A DNA stretch of 64,000 nucleotides from DASXRU01 sp036506395 (GCA_036506395.1 DASXRU010000135.1:1-64000), one strand, 5' to 3'. Shown: positions 36,325 to 45,823, numbered from the stretch's first letter. The notes: generated by a model from the letters alone, not told the origin. Numbers and translations: made by a program.

Positions 36325-36555
36325 TAGGACAGACATTCCTGTCTGTCACTTGAGTCGAAGTTATCCAAATCAAGAAAGGTCAGATTTTCCATATGTCATT
36401 TCTCAATTCTCATTTGTCATCGTTCTCCAAGCGTGATGAATGCCAACGATTGCGAAATGAGAAATGACAAATGACATATGGAAAATCTCGGTATTTCGGA
36501 CAGACATTCCGGTTTGTCCTCCCGAACAAGCGACAGGCAGGAGGCCTGTCCTACC
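36325..36555. repeat. Repeat block (families G and D) in the hisZ leader
   Basis: TAGGACAGACATTCCTGTCTG (as a palindrome at 36325-36347) and its relative at 36498-36555 flank a family D pair at 36383-36488 (ATATGTCATTTCTC and inverted AAATGACAAATGACATATG). The block lies in the transcribed leader between the attenuator and hisZ. No gene is visible in it. Confidence 0.75.
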
Positions 36556-36599
36556 AAAAGAAAGACCCGCCGCCTGACTTTGGGTCATGGCAGCGGGTC
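36556..36599 (-). terminator. his operon attenuator (rho-independent terminator)
   Basis: In the minus-strand RNA GACCCGCUGCC (36599-36589) pairs over all 11 positions, with one U-G wobble, with GGCGGCGGGUC (36574-36564). The 14-base loop is short, and UUUCUUUU follows. It lies just downstream of the histidine-rich leader peptide and about 250 bases before hisZ. Confidence 0.9.
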
Positions 36600-36664
36600 C
36601 TTAAAAGTTCCCGGTTGTGAGCTTCTCGTTACTCCAGCTTTTTCCCCACAACCAACGCGCTGCC
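36589..36664 (-). promoter_or_regulatory. his operon antiterminator
   Basis: GGCAGCG (36664-36658), just after the last His codon, is the perfect complement of CGCUGCC (36595-36589) in the 5' arm of the terminator, so the two structures exclude each other. Nested inside is a second 7-bp stem, GGUUGUG (36653-36647) with CACAACC (36619-36613). This is the layout expected for ribosome-mediated attenuation. Confidence 0.78.
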
Positions 36665-36730
36665 TCGATGCCAATGATGGTTGGCATGATGGTGGGCGCC
36701 GTGGTGGTTGTGTGTGCTGCTGAACCTCAT
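36629..36730 (-). CDS. hisL: Histidine operon leader peptide
   Basis: 33 aa, ATG at 36730 and TAA at 36629-36631. Residues 7-21 read HNHHGAHHHANHHWH, nine histidines in 15 positions, a composition seen in his leader peptides. Starvation for charged tRNA-His should stall ribosomes here and favour the antiterminator. No strong Shine-Dalgarno is visible. It has no sequence similarity to the enterobacterial peptide beyond the His run, so this is a functional analogue named by role. Confidence 0.88.
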   Translation of the reverse strand: MRFSSTHNHHGAHHHANHHWHRGSALVVGKKLE

Positions 36731-36762
36731 AACGTTATTCGTCGATTCTCACGTGAAATGTT

Positions 36763-36792
36763 CTTATACCCGACCCTCTCCCGTCATGTCAA
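36763..36792 (-). promoter_or_regulatory. his operon promoter
   Basis: On the minus strand a perfect TTGACA (36787-36792) and TATAAG (36763-36768) are separated by 18 bases. Initiation would fall near 36756, about 26 bases before the leader peptide ATG. Confidence 0.8.
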
Positions 36793-36863
36793 TGAGATTG
36801 GTCTTAGAGGATACCTAATTTGAAGAGGGGGCCCTAATTTGAACCGACGGCTGAACAAGGAAA

Positions 36864-36929
36864 GGATCCACGAAATCACACTAAGAAATACGAACTTTTT
36901 GGGGGCATTTCGTGTGATTTAGTGGATCG
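36864..36929. repeat. Inverted-repeat pair (family F), copy 1
   Basis: GGATCCACGAAATCACACTAA and inverted CGTGTGATTTAGTGGATC arms lie between the aminotransferase stop and the his promoter. It could serve as a transcription boundary; no long U-run is seen. Another copy is at 39338-39408. Confidence 0.78.
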
Positions 36930-36932
36930 TCC

Positions 36933-38156
36933 TCACAAGTTGGCCAACACGCCCCTGATGCGCTCGACGCCCGCCTCCAATTTCTCCATTGAAGTAGCGT
37001 AAGAAAGCCGCAGGTAGCCTGGAGCGCCGAACGCATCGCCGGGCGTAACCGCCACATGAGCCTCTTCGAGGAGACGCGTGGTGAGCTCTTCCGAAGTCAG
37101 GCCCGTTCGCTTCAGACTGGGGAAAGCATAAAAAGCTCCTTCCGGCGTGGCGCAAGTCACGCCCGGCAGATCATTCAACGCCGGAACCAGCCAGTCGCGC
37201 CGCTCGCTGTAGGCTTTCAACATTTCCGCGACTGAGTCCTGGGGCCCGGTCAACGCTTCAATCGCCGCTTGCTGTGAAATCGAGGTCGGGTTTGATGTCG
37301 AATGGCTTTGCACACAAGTCATCGCCTTGATCCACTCGCGTGGTCCCAGCGCGTAGCCAATCCGCCAACCGGTCATCGCGTATGTCTTGGAAAGAGAGCC
37401 GGCGACAAGGACGCGACGGCGCAGCGCCTCGGGAAGTTGGGTCGCGGAAAAAGGCCGCAGAGGTTCGTAAACAAACTGGCAGTAGCATTCATCAGAGATC
37501 ACCCACAGCCCGCGGCTGACGGCAAGCGCAACAATCTTTTCGAATTCCTCGGGCGGCACGACGAGCCCGGAAGGATTCGACGGCGAGTTGATGAGCAACA
37601 GTTTCGAGCGGACGGTGAGCACGCGCTCGATCGCCCCGGCAGTAAGCCGGAAGCCTTGATCTTCGGTCTCAACCCAGACGGCGCGCCCACCGGCAAATGT
37701 CACCGCTTCCGGGAACGTCACCCAGTAAGGCTTGGGCACCAGTACGTCATCTCCCGGTTCGATGAGCGTAGCAATGGCGTTGAAGATGACCTGCTTTGCG
37801 CCGGCAGCGGCGAGCACTTCCGCGGGTTGGTAGCGCACAGCGAAATCCGTGGCGAAGCGCTCGCAGATCGCCTGTTTCAAATTCGGCGTTCCCGCCGCCG
37901 CTGTATATTTTGTGTGCCCAGTCTCTATCGCCTCGGCAGCGGCGCGCCGAATGTTCTCCGGGGTTGGGAAGTCGGGCTCGCCGGCGCCCAGATCAATCAC
38001 ATCGGCTCCCGCACGACGCAGTTGATCGGCCAAAGCCGACACAGCCATGGTCCTGGACATGGACATTTCGGCGACGCGGGCGGCGAGAGGGAAAATGTCA
38101 CCATCTGAGACCGGTGCCGCGCCAACCGCCGTTGTCGTCATAACTTCAACACTCAT
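36933..38156 (-). CDS. Aspartate-type aminotransferase (PLP, fold type I)
   Basis: 407 aa, class I aminotransferase of the thermophile-type aspartate aminotransferase group. Motifs: IDLGAGEPDFPTPENIRRAA, HTKYTAAAGTPNLKQAI, LINSPSNPSGLVVP, WVISDECYCQFVYEPL, and the PLP lysine in VAGSLSKTYAMTGWRIGYALG (near 250). AGGAG lies seven bases before the ATG at 38156. It follows thrB and would feed aspartate into the lysC-thrC-thrB block. Prephenate or alanine aminotransferase activity is known in relatives, so the substrate is inferred. Confidence 0.88.
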   Translation of the reverse strand: MSVEVMTTTAVGAAPVSDGDIFPLAARVAEMSMSRTMAVSALADQLRRAGADVIDLGAGEPDFPTPENIRRAAAEAIETGHTKYTAAAGTPNLKQAICERFATDFAVRYQPAEVLAAAGAKQVIFNAIATLIEPGDDVLVPKPYWVTFPEAVTFAGGRAVWVETEDQGFRLTAGAIERVLTVRSKLLLINSPSNPSGLVVPPEEFEKIVALAVSRGLWVISDECYCQFVYEPLRPFSATQLPEALRRRVLVAGSLSKTYAMTGWRIGYALGPREWIKAMTCVQSHSTSNPTSISQQAAIEALTGPQDSVAEMLKAYSERRDWLVPALNDLPGVTCATPEGAFYAFPSLKRTGLTSEELTTRLLEEAHVAVTPGDAFGAPGYLRLSYATSMEKLEAGVERIRGVLANL

Positions 38157-38323
38157 TAATTCACTCCTCAGCTATTTAATTGTAAACGCGTCTCGTCTAC
38201 GCTAGACCGTAATTGATCCTATTGCCGTCGCTCATCACCTTCAGAGCACAAGCTTTAGCTGGTGTGCCTCGACCACCAGCAACCTAAAAGGTTGGTCTAA
38301 ACTGCTCGCTTCACACGAACCGC

Positions 38324-39316
38324 TTATGATTTCGCGACTGTCGCTTTCCAACCCACGCGGTCGACCTCGAGCAGACGCACAGTCGCCGGCATGCCCTCTC
38401 TGCGAAAGCTATTCGCAATTGCTTCACCGATCTCCGGCAAACGATCACGGGCCAAAGCGATAACGCTGGGCCCTGAACCGCTCAAGGCTACCCCAACCAG
38501 ACCCGGCTGGGGTTTCGTCGCAAGAGCTTGAGCAAGACCCGGCACCAGTGACTGTCGGTATGCCTGGTGCATTCGATCCTGCATTGCTTCCCACATTAGA
38601 TCGTAAGCACCGGTCTCCACCGCGGCACCGAACAGGGCAACCCGTTGCAGGTTATGCACGGCATCGTCACGCTCAATTGTGGCTGGCAGATTACTCCGCG
38701 TTTCCGCCGTCCTCGAGATCGCATCAGGCGAGACCACAATTACTTTTAGATCCTGCGGCCAGGTCCTTTTGACAGCAAGCACATTTCCATCGGCTTTCAC
38801 GCAACTGACAACCCAACCTCCGTAGTAGGCCGCCGCCACGTTGTCCGCATGGCCTTCCATCTCCAATGCGTAACCAAGCACGGTCTGAGGCGAAAGCTCC
38901 TGATCACAAATCAAAGAACTGAGCGTGAGGCCGGCAACGATCGCGGCGGCGCTGCTGCCAAGCCCGCGCCCCAGCGGCAACTCGTTGTGTACGTCGAGCC
39001 GCACCGGGGGGAGGGTCCAGCCCTCACGCTCGGCAGCAAAACTCATGGCCCGGAAGATTAGATTGTCTTCTTTCGGAGACAGGAGCCCGCTGGTGCTGCC
39101 CTCGCCGCTGCTGGTCACGCGGCATATCGCGCTCGCCTTCGGTACGACTCTCGCGCTGACCGTCAGATAGAGTTGCAATGCGAGACTGAAGGAGTCGAAC
39201 CCCGCGCCGAGATTGGAAGTTGAGGCGGGCACTCGCACCGAAAACGAGCGCTCCGATTTGGCACTCTCCTCCGCGCCGTCTTCTATGATATCGACCGCTC
39301 CGCTTTCCAAAGTCAT
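38324..39316 (-). CDS. thrB: Homoserine kinase
   Basis: 330 aa GHMP kinase converting homoserine to O-phosphohomoserine. It shows VRVPASTSNLGAGFDSFSLAL, the ATP loop LPLGRGLGSSAAAIVAGL (about 110-127), MEGHADNVAAAYYGG, and the C-terminal GVALSGSGPSVIALA. The first about 25 residues (MTLESGAVDIIEDGAEESAK) are an acidic extension outside the usual domain. It lies downstream of thrC across a repeat pair, completing the threonine branch. No homoserine dehydrogenase gene is seen in the window. Confidence 0.93.
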   Translation of the reverse strand: MTLESGAVDIIEDGAEESAKSERSFSVRVPASTSNLGAGFDSFSLALQLYLTVSARVVPKASAICRVTSSGEGSTSGLLSPKEDNLIFRAMSFAAEREGWTLPPVRLDVHNELPLGRGLGSSAAAIVAGLTLSSLICDQELSPQTVLGYALEMEGHADNVAAAYYGGWVVSCVKADGNVLAVKRTWPQDLKVIVVSPDAISRTAETRSNLPATIERDDAVHNLQRVALFGAAVETGAYDLMWEAMQDRMHQAYRQSLVPGLAQALATKPQPGLVGVALSGSGPSVIALARDRLPEIGEAIANSFRREGMPATVRLLEVDRVGWKATVAKS

Positions 39317-39337
39317 CCTCTCATCTGTTCTCGTTAA

Positions 39338-39408
39338 GGACGATCCACTAAATCACACGAAATAACACTAAGAAGTTTCTGTGGTTCTAAGTGTGATCGT
39401 GGATCGTT
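39338..39408. repeat. Inverted-repeat pair (family F), copy 2
   Basis: ACGATCCACTAAATCACACG and inverted AAGTGTGATCGTGGATCG arms occupy half of the thrC-thrB gap. Same family as 36864-36929. Confidence 0.78.
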
Positions 39409-39464
39409 CGCCTGGCCTCAGTCGCTGGTTGGAATCAGGATAGGACTCTTCACCCGAGTGTCTG

Positions 39465-40856
39465 CTATGACCGACCCGAGTACTCCTGTTCATGCCGCCG
39501 AAGGCGCTCGAGGATTGCGGTCCTGGTGGCTTTCACGCGCGCGGGCGGATTGCTGTAAGTGCCGGCGAGCCGGCGCTCTTCTTTGTTTTTGTCCGGCGCG
39601 CGGTCAGGAGTGTAGAGCTTTTCCAGGTGATAATTGATCGCATACTCCGTGTCCTTCAGGATATGCCCAGTCAACACCGCGACAACGTCCGTCTCCGATC
39701 CAATATCCCCACTCGCGACCAACCGCTTGATACCCGCAACAGTGGTTGCCGAAGCAGGCTCGCATCCCACTCCGTCCCGTCCTATGATCGCTTTCGCGTC
39801 CGCGATCTCTTGCTCGCTAACACTAAGCACTCTTCCGCCCGTCTCGAGCACTACCTGCAGAGCCTTCTTCCAGGACACAGGCGCGCCAATCTTTATCGCT
39901 GTCGCCAGGGTTTGTGGGCGTTCGATGGGCCTTAGCATATCCGACTCGGACCCAAATAAACTCGCAAAAGGCGCCGCGCCTTCTGCCTGCACCACGCTCA
40001 GCCGCGGCACGCGATCAATCAGCCGCAGCTCCTTTAGTTCTCTAAAGCCCTTGCCAAGCGCTGAACTGTTACCCAGATTGCCGCCGGGCACAACCACGTG
40101 ATCGGGTACACGCCACTCACGCTGGTGCAACAACTCAGCGGCCACCGTCTTCTGCCCCTCGATGCGAAACGGATTGATGGAATTGACCAGGTAGATTGAT
40201 TCATCTTCGGCAAGCTCGCGTATCACTCGCATCGCATCATCAAAGTTTCCGTCCAGTTCCAACACTGCCGCTCCGTAATCCAAACTCTGGGCCATCTTGG
40301 CTTGGCTGATCTGACCGCGCGGCACGAGGATGGCGCACTGTAGTTTGGCGCGAGCGGCATATGCAGCCAGGCTTGCCGCTGTGTTGCCTGTGCTGGCGCA
40401 AACCACCGTCCGCGCTCCCAGGACGAGGGCCTGCGTGACGGCAGTCGTCATGCCCGTGTCTTTGAAAGAGCCGGTCGGGTTACAACCCTGGTGTTTGAGC
40501 GTCAGTCTGTCCAGTCCACAGTAAGCGGCAGAAACTGGAGCATCGTAAAGCGGCGTGTTGCCTTCAGCGAGGGTAACGATCGGTGCATCAGCAGCGAAAG
40601 GCAACAACTCACGGTAACGCCAGACACCGCTTCGGTCGCCTGGATCGAATGACGCAAGTCGGCTGGTCCATACAGCTCGCAACTCTTCCGGATCTGTATC
40701 CGTGGAAGTATCGAGCGCGATCGCCAACAGCCCGCCACAACTCGGGCAAACATAAAGCCTCTCATTGAGCTCGAAGCGCGCGCCGCAAACGGGATCGATG
40801 CAACGTTGCTCCGCGCGTTCCAGCGCTATTCGTCGATGGTTCTCGGTTTCAATCAT
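39465..40856 (-). CDS. thrC: Threonine synthase
   Basis: 463 aa PLP enzyme (fold type II) making threonine from O-phosphohomoserine. An N-terminal zinc ribbon (CIDPVCGARF and CPSCGGLL, residues 15-45) precedes the catalytic domain with the PLP lysine in HQGCNPTGSFKDTGMTTAV (near 130), SSTGNTAAS-like CASTGNTAASLAAYAAR, and VVPGGNLGNSSALGKG for phosphate binding. This is the archaeal/cyanobacterial-type rather than the E. coli-type architecture. Its ATG overlaps the lysC TGA by four bases. Confidence 0.94.
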   Translation of the reverse strand: MIETENHRRIALERAEQRCIDPVCGARFELNERLYVCPSCGGLLAIALDTSTDTDPEELRAVWTSRLASFDPGDRSGVWRYRELLPFAADAPIVTLAEGNTPLYDAPVSAAYCGLDRLTLKHQGCNPTGSFKDTGMTTAVTQALVLGARTVVCASTGNTAASLAAYAARAKLQCAILVPRGQISQAKMAQSLDYGAAVLELDGNFDDAMRVIRELAEDESIYLVNSINPFRIEGQKTVAAELLHQREWRVPDHVVVPGGNLGNSSALGKGFRELKELRLIDRVPRLSVVQAEGAAPFASLFGSESDMLRPIERPQTLATAIKIGAPVSWKKALQVVLETGGRVLSVSEQEIADAKAIIGRDGVGCEPASATTVAGIKRLVASGDIGSETDVVAVLTGHILKDTEYAINYHLEKLYTPDRAPDKNKEERRLAGTYSNPPARVKATRTAILERLRRHEQEYSGRS

Positions 40857-42316
40857 ACGCTTGCCAATGCGCTTTCACTCTCGATCGACTCGAAACGAGA
40901 AGCACGCCTTTCCAGACCAAATTCGCTGTGTAAAGCCTGGACGACTTCGCGCATGACGGCCGCCGCAACAACCAACGAAACGTTGTATTCTGAAGAACCC
41001 TGCGCAATGGCGATGATGTTGATTCCGCGACGACCCAGGGCACTGAAGGCGCGCCCGGCGATCCCGGGCGTGCCTCGCATTCTCTCGCCAACCACCGCGA
41101 CGATGGCAACGTCCGCGTTCATCGTGATGTGTTCCACCTCTTTGTGCGCCAGGTCGGACGCGAACGCGGCGCGCAGCTCTGCCACCGTCCCGGCGGCGTC
41201 TCCCGAATCAATGATAAAGCAGATGTCGTTTCCCGATGATGACTGGGAAATAAGCAGGACGTTGGCTTGAGCGCTGGCAGCGGCGGTGAAGGTTTTGGCG
41301 GCGACGCCGGGCAAGCCGACAATACCTCGCCCTCCGACCGTAATCAGAGTCACGTTGCTCATCGCCGTGATCGCTTTTACCCCTCGCCTGGTCGGATGGC
41401 CGGTGGCCGTAATCTTGGTGCCATTTCGCTCCGGCAAAAAGCTGTTGCGAATCCACACCGGAATGCCTGCCTCCGAGACCGGCCGCAGCGTTTTCGGGTG
41501 CAGAACTTTCGCGCCGAAGTAAGCCAGCTCGGCCGCTTCGTTGTAAGAGATTTCCTGGAGCGTGCGCGCTTCAGGCACCAGCCGCGGGTCGGCTGTCAAC
41601 ACGCCGTCAACATCTGTCCAGATAACGATCTGTTTCGCTTCGAGCGCCGCTCCCAGGATCGTCGCGGAATAGTCCGACCCGCCGCGACCCAATGTCGTCA
41701 GCTTTCCCTCCACCGTCGCGCCGATGAAACCGGTCACGACCGGCACTGACCGTTCAGCCAGCAAGGGAGCCAACCTCGCAGTAGCGCGGGCGCGTGTTTC
41801 CGCTATCAACGGCTCAGCCCCGCCAGAATGGTTGTCGGTAACGATCAGCTCAGTCGCTTCAACTGCTGCGGCATTGAGTCCTGATTCACGTAGCACACTC
41901 GCCAGTAACCGCGCCGAGAGCCTTTCACCCGCGCTTGAAATAGCATCGAGCGTGCGCGGGGTGAGTTCGCGCAAGAGGGCCGTGCCGCGGCAAAGGCTAG
42001 TCACCTCTTCGATGATCTCCTTCAATTCGGCCGCCAGTTGCGCGCGTTTGTCTCCATCGCCGACCAGAATCTTAATCGCTTCCTGATGTTGCTTGCAGAG
42101 TGTCTCGGTCACGTCCCCGGCTGCGCGCATGTCACCGGATGTCGAGGCTTGAGCGGCTTCAATGAGACGATTGGTCACGCCGCCCATCGCCGAGACGACC
42201 ACTACTACCGGGCCCTCGCTCGCCGCACGCGCGACGATGTCTGCCGCGCGGCGAATACATTCGGCGTTACCGACGGACGTGCCGCCGAATTTCATCACCT
42301 GGAGGTTTTCTTTCAT
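40853..42316 (-). CDS. lysC: Aspartate kinase
   Basis: 487 aa monofunctional kinase with the signature VMKFGGTSVGNAECIRRAA at residues 7-25, a GRGGSDYSATILGAAL nucleotide-binding loop near 220, and two C-terminal ACT domains from about 330 (VTLITVGGRGIVGLPGVAAK; VAIVAVVGERMRGTPG) for amino-acid feedback. It has no homoserine dehydrogenase fusion. It starts the aspartate-derived pathway that thrC and thrB continue. The ATG overlaps the cimA TGA by one base (TGATG), and the stop overlaps thrC, so cimA-lysC-thrC are translationally coupled. Confidence 0.94.
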   Translation of the reverse strand: MKENLQVMKFGGTSVGNAECIRRAADIVARAASEGPVVVVVSAMGGVTNRLIEAAQASTSGDMRAAGDVTETLCKQHQEAIKILVGDGDKRAQLAAELKEIIEEVTSLCRGTALLRELTPRTLDAISSAGERLSARLLASVLRESGLNAAAVEATELIVTDNHSGGAEPLIAETRARATARLAPLLAERSVPVVTGFIGATVEGKLTTLGRGGSDYSATILGAALEAKQIVIWTDVDGVLTADPRLVPEARTLQEISYNEAAELAYFGAKVLHPKTLRPVSEAGIPVWIRNSFLPERNGTKITATGHPTRRGVKAITAMSNVTLITVGGRGIVGLPGVAAKTFTAAASAQANVLLISQSSSGNDICFIIDSGDAAGTVAELRAAFASDLAHKEVEHITMNADVAIVAVVGERMRGTPGIAGRAFSALGRRGINIIAIAQGSSEYNVSLVVAAAVMREVVQALHSEFGLERRASRFESIESESALASV

Positions 42317-43947
42317 CAGCTAATTGCTTCTTTAAACGAATCATTCGTGCTCGATCCGGAGTCGTTGTCTTGCTCAGCGAAAATAGGCGCCACTTTGTCG
42401 CGGGCCAGTTTGTACTCCACCGAATCGACCAGTGCGCGCCAGCTCGCCTCGACAATATTCGCCGACACACCAACTGTGCCCCACTGTGCGTTGGTGTCGC
42501 CGGAACAGATCAGCACCCGCACCAGACTCGCCGATCCTGACAGATTGCTGGTGATGACGCGCACCTTGTAATCAACCAGGTGCATCTCCGCGAGCGACGG
42601 ATAAAACGTTTGCAAGGCGCAGCGCAAGGCGTTATCCAGCGCATTGACAGGCCCGTTACCGCTGGCCGCCGTGTGTTCGACGCGGTTGCCCACTTTGACC
42701 TTTACCGTCGCTTCGCTCATCGGCATCAGGGCCCCGCGATGTTCGTCAATGACGCGGAAGCCAAGCAACTCGAAGTACGGTAGATGCGTTCCCCGCACCT
42801 TAGACACCAGGAGCTCGAAACTCGCCTCCGCTGCTTCAAACTCGTACCCATTGTGCTCCAGCCGCTTCAACTCGTCGAGCACAGGTTGTTCATCCTTTAG
42901 TTCAACTCCCAGTTCTCGCGCCTTGGCCAGCAGATTCGCCCGCCCCGCAAGATCAGAGACCAGAATGCGCCGCCGGTTGCCGACTGTTTCAGGCGCGATG
43001 TGTTCGTAAGTCGCGGGGTTGCGTTCGACAGCCGACACGTGGACGCCACCTTTATGCGCGAACGCACTGTCGCCCACGAAAGCCGCACGCGAATCGAGCG
43101 AGAGGTTGGCGATCTCGCTGACGAAGCGCGATGTCTCCCGCAGTCTCTTCAACCGCTCGGGGCCCAGCACAACGCGACCAAGTTTCAACTCCAGATTGGG
43201 AATTACGGCGCAGAGGTTGGCGTTGCCGCAACGCTCGCCGTAGCCGTTAATGGTTCCTTGCACGTGCACCGCGCCGGCGGAAACGGCGGACAACGTATTG
43301 GCAACTGCCAGTTCACCATCGTTGTGGCAATGTATCCCCAGCGGCACATCTATCCGCTCTATCACTTCGCGCGTCACGCGCGCGACTGTCTCCGGCAGAC
43401 TGCCGCCGTTGGTGTCACACAGCACGATGCGATGGGGCCCACCGGCGGCAGCAGCGCGCAAAGTAGCCAGCGCATACTCAGGATCTGTTTTGTAGCCGTC
43501 AAAGAAGTGCTCCGCGTCATAAATCAAACAAGCCACGCGGGCTGACAGATAGCGCACCGTGTCTTCTATGATCTCCAGGTTCTCTTTGGGATTTAGACGC
43601 AGCGCGTCTATCACATGCAGCAGCCATGACTTGCCGAAGATCGTAACCACAGGTGTTTCGGCTTTGAGCAGCGATTGAATGCTGGGATCGTCGCCGCAGG
43701 TGCGCGTATGACGGCGGGTCGAGCCGAAGGCGGCAACGCGTGCGTGCGTCAACTTTAGCCCGCGAGCGCGCTCGAAGAAAGCCATATCGCGCGGATTCGA
43801 TCCCGGCCACCCGCCTTCAATGAAGTCCATTCCAAACGAGTCGAGTTGTTCGGCGACGCGACACTTATCTTCAACAGAAAAGTTGACGCCTTCGCCTTGC
43901 GACCCGTCGCGTAAGGTTGTGTCGTAGATTTCTATTCGGTCAGTCAT
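42316..43947 (-). CDS. cimA: (R)-citramalate synthase
   Basis: 543 aa DRE-TIM enzyme condensing pyruvate and acetyl-CoA, the entry to threonine-independent isoleucine synthesis. IYDTTLRDGSQGEGVNFSVEDK opens the barrel; FIEGGWPGSNPRD, LCDTNGGSLPE, GIHCHNDGELAVANTL and GAVHVQGTINGYGERCGNANL are the CimA form of the metal and substrate sites. A LeuA-type dimerisation/feedback domain fills about 410-520. The start is the ATG at 43947; a longer TTG frame to 43986 is possible. The GGWPGSNP and INGYGERCGN motifs favour citramalate synthase over isopropylmalate or homocitrate synthase. Confidence 0.92.
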   Translation of the reverse strand: MTDRIEIYDTTLRDGSQGEGVNFSVEDKCRVAEQLDSFGMDFIEGGWPGSNPRDMAFFERARGLKLTHARVAAFGSTRRHTRTCGDDPSIQSLLKAETPVVTIFGKSWLLHVIDALRLNPKENLEIIEDTVRYLSARVACLIYDAEHFFDGYKTDPEYALATLRAAAAGGPHRIVLCDTNGGSLPETVARVTREVIERIDVPLGIHCHNDGELAVANTLSAVSAGAVHVQGTINGYGERCGNANLCAVIPNLELKLGRVVLGPERLKRLRETSRFVSEIANLSLDSRAAFVGDSAFAHKGGVHVSAVERNPATYEHIAPETVGNRRRILVSDLAGRANLLAKARELGVELKDEQPVLDELKRLEHNGYEFEAAEASFELLVSKVRGTHLPYFELLGFRVIDEHRGALMPMSEATVKVKVGNRVEHTAASGNGPVNALDNALRCALQTFYPSLAEMHLVDYKVRVITSNLSGSASLVRVLICSGDTNAQWGTVGVSANIVEASWRALVDSVEYKLARDKVAPIFAEQDNDSGSSTNDSFKEAIS

Positions 43948-44059
43948 AAGGTCTGTCGTCAAATCCTCGGCCAAACAAATCAACATTCCGGCGGACAGCC
44001 CGCAAACGAACAGTTTTCGTTACAGGGCCTTCGTTTAGCGGCTCTGCCGCGTAACTTAG

Positions 44060-45769
44060 TCAAGACAACGCCCCCATCTTATCGTTTACCGCTTCGCCAT
44101 CAGTCACCGCGCCGAAGCTACTACTCGATACAAGTCTGGAATACTTTGCCAGCACTCCACGTGTGTATCGCTGCGCACGCGGGCGCCAGGCCGCATGACG
44201 GCGTTGCAACTCTTCCGCGGAGATATTGAGTTGCAGCAACCGCGCCTCGGCATCAATGGTTATCGAGTCTCCTTCTTCAACGAGGGCAATCGCACCACCC
44301 ACCGCAGCCTCCGGTGCGACGTGTCCGACCACCAGGCCAAAGGTGCCGCCTGAGAATCGTCCATCGGTGATTAGTGCGACCGAATCGCCCAGTCCCGCGC
44401 CGATGATGGCAGAAGTCGGCGCGAGCATCTCGCGCATTCCCGGACCGCCACGCGGCCCTTCATAACGAATCACCAACACAGCGCCCGCTTTGATTTCTCC
44501 TGATAAGATCGCTTTTAGGCAGCTTTCCTCAGAATCGAATACTCGCGCCGGGCCGGTGAATCTGGGATCTTTCACGCCGCTAATTTTCGCCACGGCTCCT
44601 TCAGTTGCGAGATTGCCCTTAAGTATCGCCAGGTGCCCTTGGCGATAAAGCGGTTTGGACCATTGGTGAATTACGTCCTGATTAGTGCGCGGCTCAGCAG
44701 GAACCCCCTCGAGTACCTCAGCTATCGTCCGGCCCGTGATAGTGAGTTCGTCACCGTGCAGTCTGTCGTGCGCCAACAACATCTTCATCACTTGCGGGAT
44801 GCCTCCGGCCTGATGCAGGTCGGTGGCTACGTAACGGCCCGATGGTTTCAGATCGCAGAGCACCGGCACTCGCTGTCGAATCTCCTCGAAGTCATCGATG
44901 GTCAAGGGCACACCTGCCGCATGCGCAATTGCCAGCAGGTGCAACACCGCATTTGTAGAACCCCCAACTGCCATCACAACTGCAATCGCGTTCTCAAAAG
45001 CTTTTCTGGTGAGAATGTCGCGCGGCAGGATTTGCTTTTCAATGGCGGCGGCCAAAACACCAGCCGATTCCGCGGCGCTGTCGGCCTTTTCCTGGTCCTC
45101 GGCTGCCATCGTCGAAGAGAAAGGCAGGCTCAGGCCCATCGCTTCAATCGCCGCTGACATTGTGTTGGCCGTAAACATTCCGCCACAGGAACCGGCGCCC
45201 GGGCAGGCGCGTCGCTCAACCTCAAGCAGCTCAGCCACACCGATGCGCTGCGCCGAGTATTGCCCGACAGCTTCGAAGGCGCTCACTATCGTCAGATCTC
45301 GCCCATCGTAGTGGCCCGGTTTGATCGTGCCTCCATAAACGAAGATTGATGGAATATTCATCCGCCCTATCGCGATCATGGCTCCCGGCATGTTTTTGTC
45401 GCAGCCGCCTACGGCCAGCAAACCGTCAACGCTCTGCGCCTGGCATACTGTTTCAATCGAGTCGGCAATAACCTCGCGAGAGACAAGGCTGTATTTCATT
45501 CCCTCCGTGCCCATCGAGATGCCATCGCTGACAGTGATCGTGCCAAAAACCTGCGGCATCGTCCCGGCAGCGCGAAGGGATCGAATGGCGCGGTCGGCCA
45601 GATCGTTCAAACCTATGTTGCAGGGTGTAATAGTACTGTAGCCATTCGCCACGCCGACGATCGGTTTTTCAAAGTCTCCATCACCGAAACCCACCGCTCG
45701 CAGCATGGCGCGATTGGGGGAACGCTCGGCTCCTGAGGTAATCAAACTGCTTCGATGGTTATCGCTCAC
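44060..45769 (-). CDS. ilvD: Dihydroxy-acid dehydratase
   Basis: 569 aa Fe-S enzyme dehydrating dihydroxy acids in valine and isoleucine synthesis. Cluster and metal motifs: VGGCDKNMPGAMIAIGR and CPGAGSCGGMFTANTMSAAIEAMG (about 120-215), plus the C-terminal LITDGRFSGGTFGLVVGHVAPEA. It starts with GTG at 45769 without an obvious Shine-Dalgarno. It lies apart from ilvBNC, between proC and cimA, in the same orientation. Confidence 0.95.
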   Translation of the reverse strand: MSDNHRSSLITSGAERSPNRAMLRAVGFGDGDFEKPIVGVANGYSTITPCNIGLNDLADRAIRSLRAAGTMPQVFGTITVSDGISMGTEGMKYSLVSREVIADSIETVCQAQSVDGLLAVGGCDKNMPGAMIAIGRMNIPSIFVYGGTIKPGHYDGRDLTIVSAFEAVGQYSAQRIGVAELLEVERRACPGAGSCGGMFTANTMSAAIEAMGLSLPFSSTMAAEDQEKADSAAESAGVLAAAIEKQILPRDILTRKAFENAIAVVMAVGGSTNAVLHLLAIAHAAGVPLTIDDFEEIRQRVPVLCDLKPSGRYVATDLHQAGGIPQVMKMLLAHDRLHGDELTITGRTIAEVLEGVPAEPRTNQDVIHQWSKPLYRQGHLAILKGNLATEGAVAKISGVKDPRFTGPARVFDSEESCLKAILSGEIKAGAVLVIRYEGPRGGPGMREMLAPTSAIIGAGLGDSVALITDGRFSGGTFGLVVGHVAPEAAVGGAIALVEEGDSITIDAEARLLQLNISAEELQRRHAAWRPRAQRYTRGVLAKYSRLVSSSSFGAVTDGEAVNDKMGALS

Positions 45770-45823
45770 TTTAGTATTTCAAACGGCTTGTGCGAATATC
45801 GAACCTGTCGTTTTTATTGACCA

